Shown: positions 30,660-43,932, numbered from the stretch's first letter. The stretch is DNA of 64,000 nucleotides from Muscardinus avellanarius (GCA_963383645.1 OY726561.1:141319441-141383440); one strand, 5' to 3'. The notes: generated by a model from the letters alone, not told the origin. Numbers and translations: made by a program.

Positions 30660-33460
30660 AGGGAGAGGAAAGGCTATTTTTTTTCTTTTTCTTTTTTGTG
30701 GTACTGGGGATAGAACCCAGGGGCATTCAACTTTGAGCCATACCCCAGCCTATTTTTTTTTTTACTATTAATTAACTAATTAATTAATATTTACAGTATT
30801 AGAGATGGAACCCAGGGGCATTCTATCTCTAAGCTACCGCCCCAGCCCTATTTTCTATTCTTTATTTTGAAACAAGGTCTCACCAAGTTACAAAGGACCT
30901 CACTAAGTAGCTGAGGGAGCCAGGGAACCCAGATCCTCCTGGGATCTGAAGTGTGAGCCACCACACCCGGCTGGCTATTTTTCTACAAAGAAGCATTGGA
31001 TGTTGGTCTGACTGATACTCCACAGACCTAAGAGCCTGTTTGTTTGTTTGTATTTCTTTGTGGTATTAGGGATTGAACCCAAGGACACCAAGCCTGGCTT
31101 TTATTTTATTTTATTTGCAGTTACTGGGGATGAAACCCAGGGCTGTTCGCAAACCACAATCCTCCAGTCTCTGCTTCCAGAATGCTGGTATTACAAGCGT
31201 GTACCACCACACCCAGCCTCTGGCTTTTAATTTTTTAATTTTTTTGTGTTTACTGGGATTTGAACCCAGCCCTCTTTTTTATTTCTGAAAGAGGGCCTCA
31301 CTAAGTAGCTGAGGCTGGCCAAGTACCTACAATCCTCCTGTCTCAGCCTCCCGAGTACTGGGATTACAAATGTGTGCCACCACACTTAACTCTGCCTTTT
31401 TTTTCTTTTTACTTTATTTTGGTACTGGGGATTGAACCCCGGGGGTTTTCTACCTCCAAGCTACACCATCAGCCTTTTTAAAATTTTTATTTATTTATTT
31501 ATATATTTATATTTATTTATTTATTTAGTGGTACTGGGGTTCCCGGAAACCCTTCTACCTCTGGGCTACGCTCCCAGACCTATTTTTATATTTTTATTTG
31601 GAAACAGGGTCTCTTAAGCCAGCGAGGCTGGCTTTGAACCTGTGCGATCCTCCTGTCTCCGCCTCCTAAGCGTGGGGATTACAAGCGTGCGCCACCACGC
31701 CCGGCAGTGAAACTCTGTTTTAAAATTAAAAAGAAAAAAAAAAAAGCCGGGCATGGTGGTGCAGGCTTGTAATCCCCACGCGTGGGAGGCGGAGATAGGA
31801 GGATCGCAGGTTCGAAGCCAGCCTCTCTGTTTTAAGAGACCCTGTTTAAAAAAAAAAAAAGAAAAAAGAAAAAAAAGGTCTGCATCCCCAGTACCACCAC
31901 CAAATAAAACAGTCTCACTAAGTCGCAGAGGGCCTAAGTTGCTGAGGCTGGCCATGAACCTGTGATCCTCCTGTCTCAGCCTCCTAAACGCTGGGATTAC
32001 AGTTGTGTCATCTTTGTCAGTGACTGTGGGGCCTCCAGCTGTTCTGTGCCCTCAGAGGCAAGCTGCTTAATTTTCCCACCAAGAGGAGGATACTCTTGCT
32101 TTTTTCTCTCTTTTTACGGTACTGGGGATGGAACCCAGGGGCATTCTACCTTCGAGCTACACCCCCAGCCCTATTTTTTCTTTCTTTTTTTTTTCTTTCT
32201 TTTTTGTGGGTTTGGGATGGAACTCAGGGGCATTTGACCTCCCAGCTACACCACCTGCCCTATTTTTTTTTTTAATTCTTTATTTTGAAACCGGTCTCAC
32301 TGTGTTGCAGAGGACCACACTAAATAGCTGAGGCTGTCTGTGAACCACGATCCTCCGGTCTCAGCCTCCTGAATGCTGGGATTACAAGTGTGCACCACCT
32401 CACCTGGCAAAGTAGAGGTTTTATTGGTAAGGATCTGAAACTTTTGCAGTGGGTTGAGGGATGGTGCGGGCATGAGAAACATATGCATGGCTGGCCCTGG
32501 AGGGGCTCATGAAAGCCCCTTCCTGAGCCCGCCATGGTGGTGTAATCCTATCTTTCCGGATGCTGAGACAGGAGGATCGGCGGTTCGTGGACAGCCTTAG
32601 ATACTACTTAGTGAGGCCCTTTGCAACTCAGTGAGACCCTATTTCAAAGTAAAGAATAAAAAGAAGGGCTGGAGCCGGGCGTGGTGGCGCATGCTTGTAA
32701 TCACCTAGCTTGGGAGGCGGAGACAGGAGGATCACACAGTTTCGAAGCCAGCTATGCTGGCTTAAGAGACCCTGTTTCCAAAAATAAAATAAAAGTATAA
32801 AATAGGTCTGGGAGTGTAGCCCAGAGGTAGAAGGGTTTCCAAGAACCCCAGTACCACAAAAAAAAAAAAAAAAAAAAAAAAAAAGTAGGGCTGGGGGTGT
32901 CGCTTGCAGGTAGAAAGCCCCTGGGTTCCATCCCCAGTACCGAAAACAAAACCAAAAAAAGCCCCTTTCTGAGGGGTGTTTCCATTCTTCCTAGCCTTGG
33001 CCCTCAGCTCTCCCTGTCCTGAGCTGAGCTGAGCTGAAGCCCCTACGGTAACTTGCAGGAGGCCATTGACTCCTTCCTGACACCCATCCTGGCATCAGAC
33101 AGACCGCAGACTGTCAGCCCTGACTGTGGTATCCCCACATCATCTCAGCCTTCTCCCTCTACTCAAGCCTGTGCACCGGACCATCTTTCCTGAGCCAGTT
33201 AGGATATTCCCAGACCCCAGGAAACCACTGAGTGCCTTGTGTGGGAAAAACTCTTTTGCAGGTCTGGGGATGGAACCCAGGGGCATTCTACCTCCAGGTT
33301 ACACCCCGTGCCCTATTTTTTATTCTTTATTTTGAAACAGGGTCTCACTGAGTTACGGAGGGCCTAAGTAGCTGAGGCTGTACGCGAACTGCGATCCTTC
33401 AGTCTCAGCCTCCCGAATGCTGGGATTACAAGCGTGCGCCACCACGCCCGGCTGGGGAAA
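30660..33460. repeat. Intergenic SINE cluster between CDHR4 and IP6K1
   Basis: Mostly minus-strand SINEs: 30685-30975, 31035-31395 (two or three overlapping pieces), 31400-31707, 31905-32010, 32108-32180, 32195-32408 and 33255-33455. Plus-strand copies: 31744-31900, 32530-32655, 32680-32865 and 32886-32945. The gaps 32010-32105 and 32960-33250 look unique, with no gene seen. Confidence 0.8.
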
Positions 33461-33529
33461 ACTCTTACAGATTCTCACAAAAGTGAATGCTGGAGCAGGC
33501 CTCAGGTCCAGCAACCTTAAAGCAGCCAT

Positions 33530-33720
33530 AGCTGGATTTCTTCTGAGGACTTGGACTGCTCTAGTAACTCATTCCCTCTGCACCTCTGAGAAGCTTGACT
33601 TTTATCCTCGTTTTACAGATAGGGCAACCAAGGCTCAAAAGTCACAGAGTTACTGGTTGGGACCTTTAGGTGTGGAAGCGAGCTGCAGCTGGTATCCTGA
33701 CCTTGAAGCCAAGCCTGGGG
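33530..33720 (+). repeat. MIR SINE fossil
   Basis: TTTTATCCTCGTTTTACAGA followed by an AAGGCTCA...GTCACAGAGTTA pattern matches the core of MIR, an ancient mammal-wide SINE. It is highly diverged and lies just upstream of the IP6K1 promoter. Confidence 0.75.
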
Positions 33721-34439
33721 TTAGATGCTTTGTGAGAACAAGAGACGACCCATGTTCATGGCATTCAGAGGTCGTGACAGCCCAGAGATGCTTTCAGATG
33801 GTCGGGGCAGAGGCGAGGGCGGCTGGATGCGGCCAGGGCTCGCGCTGGGGACTTGGCTTCAGGCAGAACAAGCGAGGGCTGTGGGCGGAGGCCGCGGAGG
33901 TAGCTGCACCTGGGCAGAAAGATGGGCGGCGCTGAGAAGAGGCTCTTTCTACCCTGGAGACAGGAGGAGGAGCAAGACCCGCGCCTCCACTTCCAGAGGC
34001 GGAGTGACCTTGACCCGGCCGCCCTGCTGCGCCTCAGTCTCCTCGCCGGGGAGCCCGGGTCGACGGCGGCCCCTCAGGGTGGGCGGCAACGAAAACGAAA
34101 GCACATCATTGACAGCCCCTAAGGGTACGCGCCAGATGTCAAAATGCTGCGGGCTCGGCGCCGGCGGCGGCGCAGGCGGAGGCCGAGGGCGCCCGGGCCT
34201 CGGAATCCCAGCAGAAGTCCGCCTCCGGCCCGCGGAGAACGGCGCGCAGGCGCGGCCCCCGTCACAGTCACGTGCCCCACGCTCCGCGCGGCCGGGAGGC
34301 GGGCTCTGACTGACGGGCGCGCCGGCCGGTCAGCGCGGGGCGCCGCGCCCGGAGCCGGCCGGGAGGCTGCTGATTGGGGAGCGTCCGGCTGGGGGCGGGC
34401 TCTTCGCCGTCCCGGTTACTATGACGCCCGGCCCCCGCC

Positions 34440-34635
34440 CCCTCGGCTGGCCGCCATCTTGTTGTTGATCGGTACCCAGTGGGCAGCGCCGGGAGCTGGA
34501 CCTAGCGGCCGGTGCGGGCCGCTGCTGCGAGGCTCAGCCGCCTGCGCTGCCTGCCAGGGGCGGGCCGAAGCCTGGAGCCCCGGGGGGCCCAGCTCCCGTG
34601 GGGAGCCGCGGGCGCCCGCTGCCCGGGCCGGGCGG
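34440..34635 (+). other. IP6K1: Non-coding first exon of IP6K1 (5' UTR)
   Basis: The exon is placed by a strong donor (GGGCGG|GTGAGTGACG, GT at 34636) in the CpG island and a YY1-type initiator region. Its 5' end is a guess. It would splice over 16.6 kb to the acceptor ending at 51203. No transcript evidence is available here. Confidence 0.6.
34450..34461. promoter_or_regulatory. YY1 site at the IP6K1 promoter
   Basis: GCCGCCATCTTG is the full consensus YY1 element (AAGATGGCGGC on the other strand). Such sites are common at or just after start sites of TATA-less CpG-island genes, so this probably marks the 5' end of the first exon. Confidence 0.65.
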
Positions 34636-35179
34636 GTGAGTGACGAGCCGGGCCGCAGACCCGCCTGGCGCCCGCGGGGAGGGAGCGGGGGACGGGCGGC
34701 GGGGCCCGGCGGCGCCGCGGGAGCCTCGGAGTCGGGCCGGCCGTGCCCGAGCCTGGTCGGCGGGCCGCGGGCGCGCCGCTCGGGGTGCACGGACACAGCC
34801 CTCGCGCAGGCGACCCGGCCGGGACCAGACCCGGCGACGGCCGCGGCCGGCGGGACCTCTGCCCGCTCCGCCGCCGCCGCCCCGGAGCCCGGCGTGCGCC
34901 CCTGAGCTCACGGTTCGCCTCCAGGCGAAGGGCTTGCTAAAATCGTGATGCCAGAATGTGAAGTGGGGGCATACTTTCTTTGCAGCGCAGCCAGCACTTT
35001 TTGGAGTACGTGGTTTTAAAGAGAAAGGGATTATTATGGTGATGACGAGATTAATTTTTTTATCTCCCAGACAGATACCCCACCTTGATTAGAATGCAAA
35101 GGCGATATTAGAAGTACGCTAGAAATGGAAAAAGAAGCGAAACCTGCTTTTGTTGTGAATGGTCTTGAAGTACCTATTT

Positions 35180-35185
35180 GGCCCG

Positions 35186-35227
<42 letters not shown>

Positions 35228-35872
35228 CGCGCGTGTTTGCACGCGATCGAACGTGCTGGAGGATTGAACTCAGCGGCATTCTACCTCTGGGCTACACCCC
35301 TAGCCCTATTTTATTTTATTTTTTTATGTTTAGTCAGGGTCTCACTAAGTAGCGGAGGGCCTCACTATGTAGCTGAGGCTGGCTGAGAACCTGCGATCCT
35401 CCTGTGTCTCCTTCCCAAGTACTGGGATTACAAACCTGTGCCACCACATCCAGCTCAAATTAGTTTTTAACTGTACTAAGTGTATTTGATGAAAACAGAC
35501 TGTCAGGTCTCTTTACTGAGAGGGAGGTAATGTTGGCCATCTCAGGCAGTGTGTGCAAATCTAAAAAGAATTCAGACTACTACAACAAAACATCTCTCTC
35601 TCTCTTTTGTGGCACTAGGGATTGAACCTAGGAGCATTCTACTTTCAAGCTCCACACTTAGCCCATTTTATTTTATTTTTTCTTTGTGGTGCTGGGGATT
35701 GAACCTAGGGATATTCTGCCTATGCCCCCCAGCCCTGTTTTATTTTTAATTTGGAATGGGGTCTTGCTAATTTGCTGAGAGCCTCAGTCAGTGCTGAGGG
35801 TGGCAGTGAACCTGTGATCCTTCTGTCTCAGCCTCGGTACTGGGATTACAGGTGTGGGCCACAATGCCTGGC
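35180..35872. repeat. (GT)n(GC)n tract and minus-strand SINEs, start of IP6K1 intron 1
   Basis: An alternating GT then GC tract at 35186-35235 (a Z-DNA-prone pattern) is followed by minus-strand SINEs at 35245-35455, 35605-35660 and 35688-35872. Positions 35873-36285 show no clear feature. Confidence 0.8.
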
Positions 35873-36287
35873 AAAATTTTTGTTTTGAAACATGCCTCAC
35901 TAGGTTGGGGAGTCTCCTCATAGTACCTTTTCCTTTGCTTGTGGCCGCTTGGCCTCTGCACCCAGGCATCTTGTGTGTGGCCCTGCAAAGCCTGCGTGAG
36001 ATGGCTGAAAGGTCAAGTGGTGATTCCTTGTGCGCTTCTTTTAGGATCTTATCACTCTGGAATGTTTCATTTTGGAAGAAACCAGCTCTTTGGCAGGAGA
36101 TCCTTTTGGAAAGCAGATACTGAAAGCAGAGGAGACAGGCACTTGTTGCTGCTCTCCTGAGACTGAAAAGAAATTGAGGGGTCTTTATTTCTTTGCTTGT
36201 TCTCCACAGGACCATTTTTTTGAATCTTTAGCAAGTTTCTGTCTTGGTAAGACCAGTTCTTTGGGTATTTCTTGAAAAGAAAGGAAA

Positions 36288-37835
36288 AGGAGCCGGGTGT
36301 GGTGGTGCACGCTTGTAATCCCCGCGCTTGGGAGGCAGAGACAGGAGGATCGCGCAGGTTCGAAGCCAGCCACGCGCGCTGGCTTAGGAGACCCTGTTTC
36401 CAAATAAAAATGCAAAAATAGGTCTGGGAGTGTAGCCCGGAGGTAGAAGGGCTTCCAGGAACCCCAGTACCACCAAAAAAAAAAAAAAAAAAAAGAAAGA
36501 AAGGAAAAGGAGGGAGATAAATATTACGAGCTTCTCAAAATCCTCCCAGTGAAGCCTCCCCCTTCCCTTAATGCTCTTTTTAATTGTGATGTTGGGGGTT
36601 GAACCCAGGGGCATTCTGCCTCTGAGTTACATCCCAAACCCCATTTTTTATTCTTTCTTTCTTTTTGGAACTGGGGGTGGAACCCAGGGGCTTTTCTACC
36701 TCCGGGCTATACTCCCAGACCTATTTTATGCTTTTTTATTTGGAAACAGGGTCTCACTAAGTCGCTGAAAGCCTAAGTAGCTGAGGCTGGCTTCAAACCT
36801 GCACAATCCTCCTGTCTCAGCCTCCCAAGTACTGGGATTACAAGTGTGAGCCACCGCGCCTATTTTTCATTTTTTATTTTGAAACAGGGTCTCCTTAAGT
36901 TGCAGAGAGTCTCACTAAGTAGCTGAGGCTGGCTGCGAACCTGTGATCCTCTTGTCTCAGCCTCCAAAGTACTGGGATTACAAGCGTGCACCACCACGCC
37001 TGGCCCCAGTTTTATTTTTTACTTTGAAGCAGGATCTTGCTAAGTTGCTGAGGGCCTTGGTAAGTCTCTGAGGCTAGCCTGGAACCTGTGATTCAGTCTC
37101 AGCCTCCAAAGTACTGGGATTACAGGCATGTGGCACCACACCTGGCTCCCCAAGCCTCTTATTTTTTTTTTTTTTTTTTTATTGTGAAACAGGTTGTTGA
37201 ATCTGCCTCCAACCTGTGATTCTTCTTCCCAACTTTCCAGATGCTGGGATCATGGGCCTGCACCATTTTGCCTTGCGAATACTTGATTCAGTTAGTTACC
37301 CAAAGGTAACTAACAGCAGTCCTTCTTTGCTGGTGTTCTCAGGATCAGATAGGTGAGACTTGTTAGAGCCCTCATGGGCTTCAGTTTGTCTTTGTGTGGC
37401 CCTGGGGTGGAGCCTGGGGCCTTCTACCTCCGGCTATACTCCCAGACCCATTTTCTATTTTATTTGACAACAGGGTCTCACTAAGTTGCTGAGAGCCTCA
37501 CTAAGTAGCTGAGGCTGACTTCGAACCTGCGCGATCCTCCTGTCTCAGCCTCCCAAGCGCGGGGATTACAAGCGTGCCCACCACGTCCAGCTCATACTTC
37601 ACCTTTATTTATTTATTTACTTACTTACTTACTTATTTGGTGGGACTGGGGGTGGAACCCAGAGGCTTTCTACCTCTGGGCTATACTCCCAGACCCATTT
37701 TCTATTTTATTTGGCAACAGGGTCTCACTAAGTTGCTGAGAGCCTCACTAACTAGCTGAGGCTGGCTTCGAACCCGTGCGATCCTCCTGTCCCCGTCCCC
37801 GCCTCCCAAGGTGGGGACCACACCCAGCATCATAC
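36288..37835. repeat. SINE cluster in IP6K1 intron 1
   Basis: Plus-strand copy 36290-36495; minus-strand copies at 36590-36650, 36660-36870, 36870-37010, 37010-37170, 37395-37590 and 37635-37830. Confidence 0.8.
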
Positions 37836-38240
37836 TTCACCTTTAAACTTGAACACTTTTAATTGTTTTGGGCAGCAGATAGGCTCCAGAGGCTCTGAAG
37901 AACCTATGCTGACATTAGGAACTCTGGCAGGCTTGTGGGATAAGATGTGATGTTCTGATGTGGACTTGGGCGCCGCTGCCCAGCTAGCTCCAGCCCACGT
38001 CCCCAGGCTTTAACTCCATTAACTGAATGGTTTGCTTGATGCTCCATACTTACTACTGATCTACAGTCCTGTCACCTGCTGAATTCCATGACCTTGTCCC
38101 TCTTTGGGATGCCCTATTCCTTCGCCTTCATCTCTTTTATCTGGAATCTACACCCTTCAAACATTTCAGCCCCTGGGGATTCTTCCTTCCTTTTAATGTG
38201 CAGTGACATCATGGCCCTTAAACAATGAAGTAATATTTGC
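37836..38240. other. Apparently unique intronic DNA
   Basis: No repeat, open frame or RNA gene recognised. Base composition is ordinary. This is one of the few stretches over 300 bp in this intron free of SINEs. Confidence 0.5.
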
Positions 38241-38244
38241 TCTT

Positions 38245-38688
38245 TTTGTGTGTGGTACTGGGGATGAACCCAGGGCTATTCTACACCCCCAGCTCTATTA
38301 TATTTTGAAACAGGATCTCACTAAGTTGCTGAGGGTCTAGCTAAGTTGCTGAAGCCGACCTTCTGCCTCTTCTGGCTGAGTAAGTCGCTGAGAGCCTTGC
38401 TAAATTGCCGAAGCTGGCTTTAAGCCTGAGACCTTACTGTCTCAGCCCCCCAATATGATTACAGGCATGTGCTACCATGCTTAGAATATTTGCTTTTTAA
38501 GAATAATTTAAAGCAGGATGTGGTGGTGCATACCTGTAATTACAGTGCTTGGATGGCAGAGACAGGATGATCACAGGTTTGAAGTCAGCCTCAGCAAATT
38601 AGTGAGAGGCTATTTCCAAATAAAATACAAAATAGAGCTGGGGGTATAGCCCAGAGGTAGAAGGCCCCTAGGTCGGTGTCGGTGTTGG

Positions 38689-38773
<85 letters not shown>

Positions 38774-39919
38774 TAATTTGTTACTAGGTGCAGTGGGTCA
38801 TGTCTGTAACATCAGTACTTGGGAGGCTAAGACGGGGATCGCAGGTTCACAGCCAGCCTCTGCAATTTAATGAGGCCCTGATTTAAAATAAGAAATAAAA
38901 AGGAATGAAGGCATAGCTCAGAGGTAGAGTACCTCTGGGTTCAATCCCCAGCAACACACACACACACAATTTATGGGCCAGGTGTGGTTCAGCAATTTAG
39001 AAGATTCACCCATCTTAATATAAAAACTGGGAGCCGGGCTGGTGGTTCACCCCTGTCATCCCAGTACTTCATAGGCTGAGACAGGAGGATTGCAGGTTTG
39101 TGGCCAGCCTCAGCTACTTAGTGAGGCCCTCGATCCTGTTTCAAAATAAAGAGGCAGGGCGTGGTGGTACACGCTTGTAATCCCAGCACTTTGCAACTCA
39201 ATGAGACCCTGTTTAAAAAAAAAATGGCCAAAAAAATAGAGCTGGAGGTGTAGCTCCGAGGTACAGTGTTCCTGGGTTCCACCCTCAGTATCTCAAAAAA
39301 TAAATAAATAAACACTGGGTGTGGTGGCTCATGCTTGTAATCCCTTGGGAGGCTAAGACAAGAGGATCGCAGTTAGTGGCCAGCCTCAGCTACTTAGGCC
39401 CTTTGCAACTCAGTGAGAGTCTCTGTTTCAAAATAAAGAATAAAAAATTGGACTAGAGGTGGAGCTCAGAAGTAGAATGCCTCTGGGTTCCATCCCCAGT
39501 ACCAAAAAAAAAAAAAGCAGGGCATGGTGGTGCACACTTGTAATCCCAGTAGGGAAGCGGAGACAGGAGGCTTGTAGGTTCCAGCCTCAGCAAATAGCGA
39601 GATTCTCATTAGTGGGACCCTGTTTTCAAACAAAAGTAAAATAGGGCTAGGAGTGTAGCGTAGAGGTAGGATGCCCCTGGCTTCTATGAAATAAGGGCAG
39701 GGATAGAGCTCAGTGGAAGAGTGCCCTTGGCTTCCATCTGCGGTATGGAAAAATAAATGAATATTTTAAAAAATTTTTGTTTCTTTTAGTAGGCCCATAC
39801 CTATTCTGGCAAAGACTGTACTTTACAAATTTTTTAATTTTTAATTTTATTTTTTTGGTACAGGAATTTAACCCAAGGGCATTCTACCTCTAAGCTATCC
39901 CCCAGCCCTATTTATTTAG

Positions 39920-39971
<52 letters not shown>

Positions 39972-40260
39972 ATTGAACTTAGGGGCATTCTACCTCTGAG
40001 CTACAGTCCTAGTCCTGTTCTGGTTTTTAGTTTGAAGCAGGTCTTCCTAAACTGCTGAGGCTGGCTGTGAACCTGCGATTCTCCTGTCTCAGCCTTCCAT
40101 GTACTGGAAATAATAAGTAGGGGCTGCCACTCCTGGCTTCTTTTGGAACAGGGTCTCAGCTGCTGAGGCTAGCTGGGCTGGCACCTTTGATCCTCGTGGC
40201 TCAGCCTCCCCAGTACGGGATTACAGGAATGTGCCACCATGCCTGGCTCACCTCTTTCTT
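38245..40260. repeat. SINEs and microsatellites in IP6K1 intron 1
   Basis: Minus-strand SINE pieces at 38245-38480. Plus-strand copies at 38512-38675, 38780-38960, 39030-39300 (two), 39313-39510 and 39520-39755. Minus-strand pieces at 39850-39915, 39970-40130 and 40135-40255. A compound (TCTG)n(TC)n(AC)n tract spans 38690-38771, and a (TG)n tract spans 39919-39970. Confidence 0.8.
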
Positions 40261-40439
40261 AATGTGTTTTTTGGCACCTGCCCGTAATAGATGAGGACCC
40301 GTTGTTACTAAAGATGTACTAAATTTGTGAGAACTGCAAACCCCCTCTGTAAGCAAGGAAATGGAAGGGGAAGGGTGGTTAGAAATGTGGACTTGGTGGT
40401 CACGGGTCTCTCACTCCTACTTCTGCAGTGCTTGCTTTT

Positions 40440-42475
40440 GTGGTGTGTGTGTGTGGTTCTGGGAATCACACCCGAGGCATTCTACTTCTGAGGTACATCC
40501 CTTGTCCTTATATTTTGCTTTAAAATAGGGTGTGCTAATTAGCTGATGGTGGCCTTGAGCCTCTGGTCCTCCTGTCTTAGCCTCCAAGGACTGAGATTCC
40601 AGGCGCGCACCACCATGCGGTGTGCTTGGGTATGTGCTTGCAGGGATGCTAGTGCGTGGTGAAGGCAGGCGTGTCCTGAGAACTGCTCAGAGGGCAGACC
40701 TAACTGCCTGAACACTCAGCTCTGCGGCTCCGAAGGGCTGCGGGGTCTGTGTCCTTCCTGCTAAATTGCCAGTTCTGGCTCTTAGAAAAGGCGTTGGTGG
40801 TGCACACTTGTAATCCCCATGCTTAAGAGACCCTGTTTCCAAATAAAAAAGTATAAGCAAATAGGTCTGGGAGTATAGCCTGGAGGTAGAAGGGTTTCGG
40901 GGAACCCCAGAACCACCAAAAAGAAAAAAAATGTGTTGGGCGAGCACGCCGCTGGGTGCTGATGCTTCGGGCCCTTGTCTTGGTGGGGCTTGGGCTGTTG
41001 CGAAATGAGCCGTTGCTGCCCTGGCTGCAAGGAGCAGAGCTGGGCAGAGCTGGGTCGGGCTCTCGGCCCTCTCCGGCTCTGCTCTGGCAGGGGAGCAGCT
41101 GAGCATCGTGGGTTTGTGGCATGCAGTCTGTGAGTTCGCACTGGAAAAGTTTTTCCCTCAGTACTGGGGATTGAATCTCGTGTGGCGCATCCTAGGTAAG
41201 TGCTTTACCACTGAGCTGCATCTCTACCCCCACCCCTTTTTTGAGGGGGGGTACTGGTACTGGGATTGAACCAGTGGCACTTTACCTCTGAGTTACATCT
41301 CTAGCCTTTTTTTCTTTTTTTGGTGGTACTGGGGGTGGAACATATTTTATTTGGAAACTGGGTCTCACTAAGTTGCTGAGAGCCTCACTGAATAGCCGAG
41401 GCTGGCTTCGAACCTGCGCGATCCTCCTGTGCTGGGATTCCCAAGTGCTGGGATTACAAGCGTGCGCCACCACGCCCGGCTAATCTCCAGCCCTTTTTAG
41501 TTTTTGTTTTGAAACAGAGTCTTGCTAGGTTGCTGAGGCTGTCCTTGTGATCCTCCTAGCTCAGTCTCCCATGTACTAGGATTACAGGTGTGTGCCAACA
41601 AGCTCAACTCCCCCAGCCCTATTTTATTTTATTTATTTATTTTTTAATTTTTTATTGGTGCATTGTAGTCATACATCTTACCCAATTCCCACCCCATTCC
41701 CTTCGCTATTTTATTATTTATTTATTTAAAAATTTTTTGGTGGCACTGGGGGTGGAACCCAGGGACTTTTCTGCCTCCGAGCTACACTCCCAGACCTATT
41801 TTTTTCTATTTTATTTGGAAACAGGGTCTTTCTTGCTAAGTTGCCGAGACCCTCACTAAGTAGTTGAGGCTGGCTTCAAACCTGTGCGATCCTCCTGTCT
41901 CAGCCTCCCAAATGCAAGGATTACAAGTGTGTGCCACCACGCCTGGCTATTTTATTTTTTATTTTGAAACAGTTTAACTAAGTTGCTGAGGTCCTCGCTA
42001 AGTTGCTGAGGCTGGCCTCGAACCCACAGTCCTCCTGTCTTGGCCTCCCAAGTACTGGGATTACAGGCATGTGCAACCATGGATGGTTGCAGCCCTTTTA
42101 CTTTTTATTTTGAGACGGGGTCTTAATCGCTCGGGCTGGCCTCAAACTTGCTTTGGCCTCGTGAGTAGCTGGGATTGATAGGCACGTGTCACTCACTGCC
42201 TCGTATTAATGTATTTTGTGGTAGTGGAACCCAGAGACACACTAATTCTGAGCTGCACTGCCGGAATAGCACTCACCAAATTGCTGAGGGCTCTGGCGAT
42301 GCTGAGGCTGGCCTCGAGCCTGCAGCTCCGTCTCCGCTCCCAGGTGCCGGGGTCACGGGCGCCACCACCATGCCTGGCCTTGCGTTGATTTGGAGCCCGG
42401 ATTCTCACTCTGCTTCTCTTGTAGGGTTTGAGTAATGGAGTTTGGCTGGGAAAATCCAAGATATTTTGGCCCTTT
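40440..42475. repeat. SINEs and a full-length ID element in IP6K1 intron 1
   Basis: Minus-strand SINEs at 40440-40620, 41245-41480, 41490-41610, 41735-41950, 41950-42085 and 42205-42380; a plus-strand piece at 40785-40925. Positions 41158-41232 are a minus-strand ID element without the internal deletion. A short stretch at 41640-41705 resembles an L1 3' fragment. Positions 40930-41155 look unique. Confidence 0.75.
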
Positions 42476-42495
42476 TGTGGAAGATGATAGATCAG

Positions 42496-42572
42496 GGCTG
42501 AGGGCGTAGCTCAGTGGTAGACCCTTTGCCTGGCATATGGGAGGTCATGGGTTTAATCCGCGGTGTCTCTCA
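42496..42572 (+). repeat. Full-length ID (tRNA-Ala-like) SINE monomer
   Basis: GGGCTGAGGGCGTAGCTCAGTG, then a stem region with GCCTGGCATATGGGAGGTC, then GGTTTAATCC. This keeps the anticodon-arm region that the dimer's right half lacks. It ends in an A/C-rich tail. It is a retroposed copy, not a tRNA gene: the arms do not pair well and an A/C tail follows. Confidence 0.75.
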
Positions 42573-42597
42573 CACACACATCAAAAAGGCAGAAAGG

Positions 42598-43932
42598 TGC
42601 CGGGCGCGGTGGGCACACCTGTAATCCCCGCGCTTGGGAGGCTGAGACGGGAGGATCGCACAGGTTTGAAGCCAGCCTCCGCTTCTGAGTGAGGCTCTCA
42701 GCAACTTAGTGAGACCCTGTTTCCAAATAAAAAATATAAAATAGGCTGGGAGTATAGCCCGGAGGTAGAAAAGCCTCTGGGTTCCACCCCAGTACTACAA
42801 AAAAAAAAAAAAAAAAAAGCAAAAAGGCCGGGCGTGGTGGTGCATGCTTGTAATCCCTGAGCTTGGGAGGCTGAGACGGGAGGATCGCACGGGATCGCAC
42901 AGGTTCGAAGCCAGCTTCAGATACTGAGTGAGGCTCTCAGCAACTTAGTGACACCCTGTTTCCAAATAAAATATAAAATAGTTCTGGGAGTATATAGTCC
43001 TGGGGTAGCCCCTGGGTTCCATTTCCAGTACCCCCCACACACACCAAAAAAAAAAAAAGCAAAAAGGGCGATGGACCAAGAGTGTCTTAACTGCCGCTGT
43101 GATTTGAAGCTGCTCCAGTGTAAGGGTATTATAAATAAGTTTTGGTGTTCGCTGAAATGTTGGATCCCCACTAGACACTTTTGTTGAGTGCTTAAAACAT
43201 CTGCTCCTAGCTGGGCGTAGGGGCGCGTGCGTGTAATCCCAGCGTTTGGGAGACCGAGACAGGAGGATTGCGGTTCGCAGATGGCCTCAGCTACTATGTA
43301 ATGAGGTCCTCTGCAGCTCAGTGAGACCCTGTTTCAAGATAAAGAATAAAAATAAAAATTAGAGGCCGGGCGTGGTGGCCACGCTTGTAATCCCTGAGCT
43401 TGGGAGGCTGAGACGGGAGGATCACACAGGTTCGAAGCCAGCCTCGGCTACTGAGTGAGGCTCTCGGCAACTTAGCGAGACCCTGAGTGTAGCCCAGAGG
43501 TAGAAACCCCCGGGCTTCCACCCCCAGTACCACCAAAGGGCTGGGGCTGTAGCTCGGAGGTCCAGTGCCCCTGGGTTCCATCGCCGGGGGAGGAAATTGC
43601 TTCTGGTCTCGTCTATAAAAGTTTTATTTGCAGATTTAGCTCATTTATTTCTCTCCCTTCAGTATACAAAAGAGTGGATTAGGGGAAGGGGCCTAGGACT
43701 CGACTCCTCAGATCTAAAATTTTTTTTCAGCGCTGGGGATGGAGCCCAGGAGCATTCCACCTCCCTCTGAGCAACACCCTCCGCCCTATTTTTTATTTAT
43801 TTTGAAACAGGGTCTCACTGAGTCGCCAGGGGCCTCACTAAGTAGCCGAGGCTGTCCTCGAACCGCAATCCTCCTGTTTCAGCCTCCCAAATGCTGGGAT
43901 GGTAAGCGTGTGCCACCACGCCCGGCTCCAGC
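42598..43932. repeat. SINE cluster in IP6K1 intron 1
   Basis: Plus-strand copies 42598-42820, 42826-43065, 43203-43360, 43364-43535 and right half 43543-43592; minus-strand copy 43725-43930. Positions 43593-43720 look unique. Confidence 0.8.

Larger units (their letters stand above)
33900..34950. promoter_or_regulatory. CpG island and promoter of IP6K1
   Basis: About 1 kb of dense CpG with many GC boxes and no TATA box surrounds the predicted first exon of IP6K1. Long open frames inside (for example 34144-34905) have no recognisable product and come from GC-rich composition. Confidence 0.85.

Noticed and set aside
34144..34905. A 253-codon plus-strand open frame
   Set aside because: It lies in the IP6K1 CpG island and first exon, runs across a strong splice donor and is low-complexity Arg/Ala/Gly/Pro.
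42496..42572. tRNA gene candidate
   Set aside because: It has box A/B-like parts but a poor cloverleaf and an A/C-rich tail. It is an ID retroposon.
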